From Pseudaquabacterium inlustre (lineage in GTDB: Bacteria; Pseudomonadota; Gammaproteobacteria; Burkholderiales; Burkholderiaceae_C), in contig NZ_JBBUTH010000007.1 of assembly GCF_038066595.1 (NCBI RefSeq), positions 310,001 to 374,000 of the forward strand: a DNA stretch of 64,000 bases, read 5' to 3'. The first letter of the stretch is position 1. The number at the start of each line of letters is the position of its first letter. The notes beneath the pieces were generated by a model that did not search any database, was not told where the DNA came from, and saw nothing but the letters and a program-made list of their open reading frames with translations. Shown here in pieces: positions 57,674-64,000 of this stretch. A program made the translations under genes and the position numbers.

Positions 57674-59631
57674 CCGAACCCGCTTCCAACGCCGCGCCGT
57701 GGCTCAGCGGCCGCCGTCTCTACCTGACGAAAGACGCGTCCACGCTGCAGGCCCAGCTGGCTGGCACGCAGCTCACGCTGGCCAGCGCCGGTGCGCTGCG
57801 CGATGACATCTCCACCGACGAGATCTCGCCGCTGGCCGCGATGGTGAACTTCGACGCCGAACTGGGCCGTTACGCCCACACCGGCTTCACCGCCGCCGAC
57901 GGCACGCGGCCCATCGGCAAGAACGCACTGCGCGATGCCGCGCCGGTGGTGCTGGTGGGCGGCCGCCGCTACGGCAAGGGCAGCTCCCGAGAGCACAGCC
58001 CGCTGGCCGAAGTGTCGGCCGGCGTGCGCCTGGTGTTCGCCGAGAGCTTCGAGCGCATCTACCGCCAGAACGCCGACAACCTGGGCCTGATCACCAGCAC
58101 CGACCTGGGCCTGCTGACGCGGCTGGAACGCGGCGAGCCGGTGACGCTGGACCAGTTTCTGGCCGGGCGCGATGCGCAGGCCGCGGCCATCCTGCGTGCC
58201 GGCGGCTTGCTGGCCTACGGGCTGGGCCATGCCGATGCTCAACCCGCGCCCGGACCGGAAGAGGCCGACCGGCCGCGCACGCTGTTCGAGAAGATCGTCG
58301 CGCGCCACCGCGCCACACCGGGCTTCGTGCGCGCCGACCTGCGCTTCATCCACGAGTACTACACCGGCATGTGCCACCACCTGCTGGCCGGGCAGTTCGG
58401 TGAAGCCTACCGGCTGCACGACGCGTCCCGTATCGTCTGCTTCGAAGACCACCTGAGCTATGTGCACCGCAGCCCGCTGCACCTGGGCCAGGGCCTGGTG
58501 GGTGGCGTGCGGCGGCTGCAGCGCGCGCACCGTGATTTCGTGGCCCGGCACGGCCTGGTGGACCACGGCCCGCTGGGGCCCGACCAGCAGGCCGCGGACG
58601 CCGACGGCGGCTCGCAAGGCATCTCGCACGCCATGGTGGCCGAGCGCTACGCCCTGCCCGGCCAGCTGATCGTGGGCACCGACTCGCACACGCCGCACAG
58701 CGGCGCGCTGGGTTGCGTGGCCTTCGGCGTGGGCAGCACCGACATGGCCAATGCCTTCGCCACCGGCGCGGTGCGCTTTGCCGCCAGCCCTGAGGTGCTG
58801 CGCATCGAGGTGGATGCGCCGCTGCCCGCCGGCGTGAGCGCCAAGGACCTGGTGCTGCACCTGCTGGCCCTGCCCGCGCTGCGTGCCGGGGCTGGCGTGG
58901 GCCGGGTGTTCGAGTTTGGCGGGCCGGGCGTGCGCGCCTTGTCGATCGACGAGCGCGCCACGCTGACCAACATGACGGCCGAACTGGGCGGCTTCACCGG
59001 CATCGTCGAGCCCGACGCCGAGACGCAGCGCTTTCTGCGTGAACGGCGCGGCGTGGACTTCCACATCGAGCCGTGGATGGCCAGCGACCCCGGCGCGCGC
59101 TATGCCGAGGTGATCACCGTGGATGCCGCGGCCTTGTCAGCGGTGGTGGCCCGGCCGGGTGATCCGGGCCGCGGCGTGCCGCTGGCCGACCTGCCGATGA
59201 CCGAACGGCCGCACGTGGACATCGGCTATGGTGGCTCGTGCACCGCCGGCAAACGCGAGGATTTCGCGCAGTACCACGCCGTGCTGGCCTGGGCCGCTGC
59301 CCGCGGCCTGCGCGTACCCGACGGCACGCGGCTGTACCTGCAGTTCGGCACCGCCGACGTGCGTGACTGGTGCGCCGCCCAAGGCTGGCTGCCGGTGTTC
59401 GAGGCCGTGGGCGCCGAGTTGCTGCAGCCCGCCTGCGGCGCCTGCGCCAACTGCGGGCCGGGCTCGTCGGAGCGCGCCGATCAGGTGACGGTGAGCGCGA
59501 TCAACCGCAACTTCCCTGGCCGAAGCGGCCCCGGCGGTGTGTGGCTGGCCAGCCCGGCCACCGTGGCGGCCAGCGCCATCGCCGGCACGCTGCTGTCGTT
59601 CGACGAACTGCAGCAGCGCAACCCGGGCTGA
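57670..59631 (+). CDS. aconitase-family hydratase with the swivel domain first
   Basis: The GTG start overlaps the TctC stop (GTGA). Of 653 residues, about 1-200 form the swivel domain (LRDDISTDEISPLA, GGRRYGKGSSREHSPLAE), which in AcnA and LeuCD lies at the C-terminus or in a separate subunit. Residues 205-653 form the catalytic part with GTDSHTPHSGALG and [4Fe-4S] ligands near Cys524 (GYGGSCTAGK) and Cys589-Cys592-Cys595 (CGACANCGP). It has no HEAT domain as in AcnB. It should hydrate or dehydrate a small di- or tricarboxylate. Mesaconate, citramalate or dimethylmalate type substrates fit the neighbours. Confidence 0.85.
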   Translation: MTEPASNAAPWLSGRRLYLTKDASTLQAQLAGTQLTLASAGALRDDISTDEISPLAAMVNFDAELGRYAHTGFTAADGTRPIGKNALRDAAPVVLVGGRRYGKGSSREHSPLAEVSAGVRLVFAESFERIYRQNADNLGLITSTDLGLLTRLERGEPVTLDQFLAGRDAQAAAILRAGGLLAYGLGHADAQPAPGPEEADRPRTLFEKIVARHRATPGFVRADLRFIHEYYTGMCHHLLAGQFGEAYRLHDASRIVCFEDHLSYVHRSPLHLGQGLVGGVRRLQRAHRDFVARHGLVDHGPLGPDQQAADADGGSQGISHAMVAERYALPGQLIVGTDSHTPHSGALGCVAFGVGSTDMANAFATGAVRFAASPEVLRIEVDAPLPAGVSAKDLVLHLLALPALRAGAGVGRVFEFGGPGVRALSIDERATLTNMTAELGGFTGIVEPDAETQRFLRERRGVDFHIEPWMASDPGARYAEVITVDAAALSAVVARPGDPGRGVPLADLPMTERPHVDIGYGGSCTAGKREDFAQYHAVLAWAAARGLRVPDGTRLYLQFGTADVRDWCAAQGWLPVFEAVGAELLQPACGACANCGPGSSERADQVTVSAINRNFPGRSGPGGVWLASPATVAASAIAGTLLSFDELQQRNPG

Positions 59632-59638
59632 GGCTGGG

Positions 59639-60043
59639 TCAACCCACCTGGAGAAACTCCACCCAGTTGCCATCCGGGTCCTCGACCATCGCGATTGACA
59701 CGCCCGGCCGGATCTCGCGCGGCTTCATCGCCACCTTGTGGCCGGCGGCGGCGCAGGTGGCCACCATCTCGGCCAGGTTGCTGACCGTGATGGTGAAGTA
59801 GCGGTAGCCCGAGGCGCCCTGGATGCCGCCCGGCGCGGCCTGGGCCGGCAGGCTGGGCACGGCCACCAGCTTGATCAACGTGTCGCCGCACATCAAGCGG
59901 TGCATGGTGCCGTCGCCCACCGGCATCGGGATGCTGGCCTTGAACTCCAGGCCCAGCACATCGCGGTAGAAAGCCAGCATGGCCTCGCCGTTGGTGGTGA
60001 CGATGCCGAGATCGATGCCCGGCTTGGTGATCTGAACGCCCAT
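59639..60043 (-). CDS. VOC (glyoxalase/bleomycin-resistance) family protein
   Basis: The 134-residue single-domain vicinal-oxygen-chelate protein has paired beta-alpha-beta modules (IDLGIVTTNGEAMLAFYRDVLGL at the front, VEDPDGNWVEFLQV at the end). Metal ligands are His, Glu-type residues at the usual positions. It may be an epimerase, lyase or dioxygenase for a CoA ester or hydroxyacid. It is convergent with the hydratase gene and downstream of an SDR on the same strand. Confidence 0.85.
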   Translation of the reverse strand: MGVQITKPGIDLGIVTTNGEAMLAFYRDVLGLEFKASIPMPVGDGTMHRLMCGDTLIKLVAVPSLPAQAAPGGIQGASGYRYFTITVSNLAEMVATCAAAGHKVAMKPREIRPGVSIAMVEDPDGNWVEFLQVG

Positions 60044-60062
60044 GGTGCTTGTCTCCTGTGGA

Positions 60063-60899
60063 TCAGACTGCGGTTTGGCCGGTCAGTTGTCGTGTGACGG
60101 GATGCGAACTCGACAGGCCGCCGTCCACCACCAGTGCCTGGCCGTTGACGTAGCTGGACTGATCGCTGGCCAGGAACAGCGCGGCATTCGCCAGCTCATC
60201 GGGCTGGGCCGCGCGGCGCAGCGGGTTCAGGCGCCCCAGCTTGTGGGTGACGCCCTTGTCCTTGGCGTAGTCGAAGGTGGGCTGGGTCATGCCGGTCTCG
60301 GTGAGGCCGGGGCAGATGGCGTTGACGCGCACGCCGGCCTCGCACAGCTGCTGCGCGCCCACCGTCACCAGGTTGATCACGCCGGCCTTGCTGGCCGAGT
60401 AGGCCGGCCCGCCCGCGCCCGAGCGGATGCCGGCCACGCTGGCCGTGCAGATGATGCTGCCGCCACGGCCGGCATCGGCCATGACCTTGCCGGCGTGCTT
60501 GATCATCAGCCAGGGGCCGATCAGGTTGACGCGCAGCACCTCGGTCCACAGGTCCACCGTGGCGTCGAAGATGCCGGCCATGCCGCCTGAGATGCCGGCG
60601 TTGGCGAACGCGATGTCGAGCTGGCCATAGGCCTCTTGCGCGGTGGCCACCAGGCGCATCACGTCGGCTTCGTTGCCCGCGTCGATCTGCAGCGCCACGG
60701 CCTGGCCGCCGGCGTCGATCACCTGCCGGGCGGTGGCGTGCACGGCCTCGGTCTTGTCGCCCAGCACCAGGCGCGCGCCTTCGGCGGCAAACAGCCGCGC
60801 CGCGGCGCGGCCGATGCCTGAGCCGGCACCGGTGATCAGGGCCACGCGGCCTTGCAGGCGGCCGCCCGCGTTGGGGGCAGAAACGGGGGTGGGGGTCAT
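60063..60899 (-). CDS. short-chain dehydrogenase/reductase
   Basis: The start at 60899 has GGAG upstream. The 278-residue protein has TGAGSGIGRA as the NAD(P) motif, FANAGISGG, the catalytic Ser in TASVAGIRSG and Tyr-x3-Lys in AYSASKAG. Acidic LVLGDKTE suggests NAD rather than NADP. It probably oxidises a hydroxyacid or hydroxyacyl intermediate of the island. The VOC gene follows 19 bp later. Confidence 0.92.
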   Translation of the reverse strand: MTPTPVSAPNAGGRLQGRVALITGAGSGIGRAAARLFAAEGARLVLGDKTEAVHATARQVIDAGGQAVALQIDAGNEADVMRLVATAQEAYGQLDIAFANAGISGGMAGIFDATVDLWTEVLRVNLIGPWLMIKHAGKVMADAGRGGSIICTASVAGIRSGAGGPAYSASKAGVINLVTVGAQQLCEAGVRVNAICPGLTETGMTQPTFDYAKDKGVTHKLGRLNPLRRAAQPDELANAALFLASDQSSYVNGQALVVDGGLSSSHPVTRQLTGQTAV

Positions 60900-60996
60900 C
60901 GGCACTCCGGCAGTCGGTCCACAGATCAGGACGATCGGCCGATTGTGGGCAGCCCGCCTGCCCCGCGCTGCCCCCTACCGGACAGCCGCGCCCGCT

Positions 60997-61028
60997 GTCA
61001 CGCCGTCATGCCGTCACGCCGTCATGCC
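60997..61028 (+). repeat. four copies of an 8-bp unit
   Basis: The unit GTCAYGCC is repeated four times (two 16-bp direct repeats), ending within the stop region of the PEP-CTERM gene on the minus strand. The remaining 60906-60996 shows nothing further. Confidence 0.75.
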
Positions 61029-62437
61029 GCGCGGCGCCGGGCGGCACCCGCCACGCCGGCCAGGCCCAGCAACCACAGCGCCACGGTGCCGGGCTCGGGC
61101 ACCGGCGCGCTGAAGCCCAGCTGGTCGCTGGCCACGCGCTGCAGCAGCAAGGCCTCGGCCGAGGACAGGCCCAGGTCGCGCGCCGCGATCTCGGCCGCGC
61201 CGAAGCGCGCCGGATCCTGCCCGGTCAGCGTGCCGAACAGCGTGAGTGCGCTGAGGTACGAGCCCGCCACGCTGGCGTGCGTGCCGTCGTTGAACCACAG
61301 GTCGATCAAGCCGTCGGTGGCGGCTGAGGCGCCGTACATGTCGCGCGTGGCCACGCCGCTGGTCACCGCGCGCAGAAAGGCCTGGCCCACCGGCGCGATG
61401 CCGGCAAAGCCGCCGCTGCCGTCGTTGTCGGCCACGTCCACGGCGCGCAGGTAGGCGGCGGTGTTGTCGGCGGTCATGGCCTCCAGCGAGTCGTAGTACG
61501 AGCGGGCCGGGCTGTTCAGGTCATAGAGTGCATTGCCGGTGCGCGGGTCGATGGTGTTGGTGCCCGGCGCGTTGATGATGTTGGGCCGCGCCCAGGGCTG
61601 CATCAGCCAGATCTGCGCGTTGGCATTGGCATTGCCGTTGGCGACGATGTTGCGCGTGGTGCTGTTGCTGCATGACGCGGTGCTGCCGCCGGCCGCCACG
61701 CAGTTGGCCACGCTGCCGTACAGGCCCTCGTACAGCCCGCGCTCGGTGTAGCTGAGCGCGGTGCCCTGGTGCACCCAGTTCTCGATCACGTTGGCGTAGG
61801 CCGTGAACGCCGGGTTGTTGGAGCCCAGCGCCACGCCGTTCACCGTCTTGGGCGACAGCGCCTCGTCGCTCTGCTCCTGCAGCACCACCTGGTCCCACTT
61901 CTGGCTGCCGATGTTGCCGCGCAGGTCCCAGTTGCTGTTGGCGGTGTTCAGGAACTGTCCGCGCAGCGAGGCGGCATTGCGCGTGGACAGCGAGACGTCG
62001 TAGTTCAGCCCGGCCTGCACCGTCAGCTGCTTGAAGATGCCGGGCACGCCACCCCAGGCCACCGTCTGGCTGTGCGGCGAGTACGAGGTGAACTCGGCGC
62101 CGGTAGCCGGGTTGATGGTGCCCGCCGGGTACGAGTTGGTGCCGGTGAGGTTGGTGAACGGCGCACCGGTGGTGAAGGCCAGCGCCGGATCGCGCCCGCC
62201 GTTCAGCGCGCCCTGCGGCTGGGTGAGGTCGTGCACATTGGCCGCGTTGTAGGTCAGCACCGGGTTCAGGCGGCCGAAGGTGTAGCTGTTGCCGACGAAC
62301 AGCAGCTTGATCGGCTCGCTGCTGGCCGCATGGGCCATGCCGGGCAGCAAGGTCAGGCCGACAGCGGCGGCGCAGGCCAGCGCGGTGAGCGAGCGGCGCA
62401 GCGGGCTGCGGGCGCGTACGGGGTGGATCGGGTGCAT
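61022..62437 (-). CDS. PEP-CTERM-anchored SGNH/GDSL-like protein
   Basis: The 471-residue protein has a signal peptide (LTALACAAAVGLTLLPGMAHA). LLFVGNSYTFGRLNP resembles SGNH block I with the nucleophile Ser, VVLQEQSDE is a later block and NDGTHASVAGSYLSAL supplies Asp/His of block V. The C-terminus VPEPGTVALWLLGLAGVAGA followed by RRRAA is a canonical PEP-CTERM sorting tag for exosortase. Such proteins go with extracellular polysaccharide, consistent with the locus at the left end. It may be a surface esterase. No exosortase is in the window. Confidence 0.85.
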   Translation of the reverse strand: MHPIHPVRARSPLRRSLTALACAAAVGLTLLPGMAHAASSEPIKLLFVGNSYTFGRLNPVLTYNAANVHDLTQPQGALNGGRDPALAFTTGAPFTNLTGTNSYPAGTINPATGAEFTSYSPHSQTVAWGGVPGIFKQLTVQAGLNYDVSLSTRNAASLRGQFLNTANSNWDLRGNIGSQKWDQVVLQEQSDEALSPKTVNGVALGSNNPAFTAYANVIENWVHQGTALSYTERGLYEGLYGSVANCVAAGGSTASCSNSTTRNIVANGNANANAQIWLMQPWARPNIINAPGTNTIDPRTGNALYDLNSPARSYYDSLEAMTADNTAAYLRAVDVADNDGSGGFAGIAPVGQAFLRAVTSGVATRDMYGASAATDGLIDLWFNDGTHASVAGSYLSALTLFGTLTGQDPARFGAAEIAARDLGLSSAEALLLQRVASDQLGFSAPVPEPGTVALWLLGLAGVAGAARRRAA

Positions 62438-62501
62438 CGTTGTCTCCTTCGGGCTGTGGTTGTGGTTGGTGTGGTCGCTGCGGCCATCGCGTGTCAGCGC
62501 A

Positions 62502-63884
62502 TCAGCGCGGCGGCACGCGCTGGCTCAAGGGCGGCGGCTGCCAGCCGGGCAGCCAGCGGCAGTCGCCGGCAAAGCGGCTGCGCAGGGCCTCGCAGCGTGC
62601 GGCCAGGGCGGCCTCGCGGGGGCGCTGACCGGTGGCGGCCCAGTCCAGCAGCGCCTCGAGCAAGGCGGGGTAGACCGGGTCGGCCAGGTAGCTGTGCTCG
62701 GCATGGTCGGTGTAGACCTGCAGCAGCCGGTCGGCACGGCCGGCGCGCGCCATCGTGCGGCCGAACTCGCCCGACAGCTCGACAAAGGCCACCGGGTCCT
62801 GGCGCGCATGCACGGTGATCACCGGGCGGTCGATGGCGCCGGTGGGGTCGGTGTCGTCGGCGAAGGTGCGCACGGCCGCGGGGTCGGCGCGGTAGCGCAG
62901 CACGCCGGCGTTCAGCGCCGCGTCGTCGGCCGAGCCGCTGTAGCGCACGCCCTCGTTGCCGAACACCGGGCGGTCGCCGCTGCGCTGGTGCGCGATGTCG
63001 GCAAAGTGGAAGGTGGCCCAGTTCAGGTGGCCCAGCACGCTGCGCTCGGGGATGCGGATCACGTCCACCAGGGTCTTCAGCCGCTGGGCCTGCTCGGGCG
63101 TGCGCTGCGCCGCCGGCAGGCCCAGCCCCAGGCAGTTGCGGGCGCGCGCGGCCAGGTCGGCGGCGGTCATCGTGCTGCCGGCCGGCAGGCCCATCCACAG
63201 CGGGTAGGCCGGCTCGTCGGGGCGTGGGTGGTTGGCGCACAGCTGCTGGTAGACCACGCGCAGGTCGAGCCGGAAGTCGTAGCTGCGCGTGCCGCCGGCC
63301 AGCACACCGCTGGTGAGCAGCACGGCGTCGTAGCGGGCGCCGGCGCGCTCGGCCAGCTTGGCGGCCACGCTGGCGCCCCAGCTCTGGCCGTGCAGCACGG
63401 TGCGCTGCGGCTGCGCCACCTGGGCCACGAAGATGCGGCGCGCGCGCTCGGTGTCGTCGCCCGCGGCGCGCACCTGCACCCCGCCCTGGGCGTAGCTGCT
63501 GCCCACCCAGGCATGGCCGGCCTTCACCACGATGGCCCAGCGCTGCAGGTCCTCCAGCGTGCGGTCGGCCCGCGGCGCGCCCAGCAGCGGCCCGCCGTGT
63601 GCATGCACCACCAACACGCCGCTCCAGGCCGGCGGCACGGCGGCCAGCACATGGGCGCCGGCGCTGTCGCGCCCGGCCAGGCAGCGCGTGCCGGCCGGCA
63701 GTTCGGCCGGGCAGGCGGTGGGCTGCAGCGCCGGCTCGGTGGCGGCAGCTGCCGCCACCGCGCTGGACGCGACATTCGGCGCCGGGGTGCTGCAGGCGCT
63801 CAGCCAGGCCAGGGCGGCCAGCGCCAGGCCAGCGCCGATCCAACGGGGGAGACAGGGACGGGGAACACGCGGTGTCGAGGGCAT
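62502..63884 (-). CDS. alpha/beta hydrolase lipoprotein
   Basis: The start at 63884 gives the best lipoprotein signal (GLALAALAWLSAC, lipid-modified Cys near residue 31); in-frame ATGs at 63911 and 63926 are possible. The 460-residue protein has HAHGGPLLG (oxyanion), the nucleophile elbow HGQSWGAS near residue 175, PVITVHARQD and the late DHAEHSYL His. It is a periplasmic or outer-membrane esterase- or peptidase-like enzyme, substrate unknown. It is divergent from a LysR gene. Confidence 0.8.
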   Translation of the reverse strand: MPSTPRVPRPCLPRWIGAGLALAALAWLSACSTPAPNVASSAVAAAAATEPALQPTACPAELPAGTRCLAGRDSAGAHVLAAVPPAWSGVLVVHAHGGPLLGAPRADRTLEDLQRWAIVVKAGHAWVGSSYAQGGVQVRAAGDDTERARRIFVAQVAQPQRTVLHGQSWGASVAAKLAERAGARYDAVLLTSGVLAGGTRSYDFRLDLRVVYQQLCANHPRPDEPAYPLWMGLPAGSTMTAADLAARARNCLGLGLPAAQRTPEQAQRLKTLVDVIRIPERSVLGHLNWATFHFADIAHQRSGDRPVFGNEGVRYSGSADDAALNAGVLRYRADPAAVRTFADDTDPTGAIDRPVITVHARQDPVAFVELSGEFGRTMARAGRADRLLQVYTDHAEHSYLADPVYPALLEALLDWAATGQRPREAALAARCEALRSRFAGDCRWLPGWQPPPLSQRVPPR

Positions 63885-63954
63885 CTGCGGATGGTGGCCA
63901 GCCGTCGTCATAGCGTCAAATACCATCCAACACCGGAATCAATACGTTCACCAT

Positions 63955-64000
63955 ATGGATCTGCGCCAGCTGCGCTACTTCGTCGCCGTGGCCGAGGCCG
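63955..64000 (+). CDS. LysR-family regulator, 3' end outside the window
   Basis: Only the first 15 codons are present (MDLRQLRYFVAVAEA). This is the typical opening of a LysR helix-turn-helix. It is divergent from the hydrolase lipoprotein gene with a gap of about 70 bp, rich in A and T, and probably controls it. Confidence 0.75.
   Translation, partial: MDLRQLRYFVAVAEA

Overview
This is a GC-rich, tightly packed chromosomal segment with many ATGA, GTGA and TTGA start/stop overlaps. The gene content points to a betaproteobacterium of the order Burkholderiales, probably the Rubrivivax/Leptothrix/Ideonella group. The evidence is an SAH riboswitch in front of ahcY-metF, two Bug/TctC-type substrate-binding proteins, several class III CoA-transferases and acyl-CoA dehydrogenases, a PEP-CTERM protein beside polysaccharide genes, and a dapF-DUF484-xerC order. 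The genus is inferred from family knowledge only. I see no rRNA genes, insertion sequences, prophage or CRISPR array. There is one tRNA gene, a tRNA-Leu reading CUG.

Layout. (1) 1-6201: the end of an exopolysaccharide locus, with an O-antigen ligase/Wzy-like protein, a Wzz/GumC-like chain-length protein, two tiny membrane proteins, a PslG-like GH39 glycosidase on the opposite strand, and a UDP-glucuronate decarboxylase. (2) 6319-10406: a small HExxH protein, glmS, a divergent Lrp/AsnC regulator with phased palindromes between them, and a frameshifted secreted-protein gene. (3) 10472-20375, minus strand: a lipoprotein, then an eight-gene overlapping operon (two lipid A acyltransferases, dapF, DUF484, xerC, rlmI, a NarL-type response regulator and a 7TM histidine kinase). 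(4) 20382-21810: metK with a long structured leader that I cannot assign to a known riboswitch class. (5) 21836-31258: a CheY plus a receiver-CheX fusion, a metallo-hydrolase, purT, a YcaQ-like glycosylase, an aldo-keto reductase with a divergent AraC regulator, a HAD phosphatase and PPK2. (6) 31305-34648: a Tat-exported protein, the SAH riboswitch, ahcY and metF. (7) 34651-42756: DUF488, an acyl-CoA dehydrogenase, a cupin with divergent LysR, kup, tRNA-Leu and a KdpDE-like pair. (8) 42855-51712: an acyl-CoA catabolic island. (9) 51790-53417: a two-gene unit for a small exported protein and a membrane protein, then hicAB. (10) 53456-60899: a LysR-controlled organic-acid island (HMG-CoA-lyase-like enzyme, CoA-transferase, TctC, permuted aconitase-family hydratase, VOC, SDR). 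(11) 61022-64000: a PEP-CTERM SGNH protein, an alpha/beta hydrolase lipoprotein and the start of a LysR gene.

How the parts work together. MetK makes SAM, AhcY removes the SAH left by methylation, and MetF supplies methyl-THF; both metK and ahcY carry structured leaders. The islands at 42.8-51.7 kb and 54.5-60.9 kb look like two uptake-activation-cleavage routes for unknown carboxylic acids. The second fits a scheme of hydration by an aconitase-family enzyme, CoA transfer and lyase cleavage, as for mesaconate/citramalate-like C5 acids. Two FNR-type boxes, in front of ppk2 and an acyl-CoA dehydrogenase gene, suggest oxygen-dependent control. Two genes (9538-10406 and 36562-36928) show single-base frameshifts that may be real or sequencing errors.
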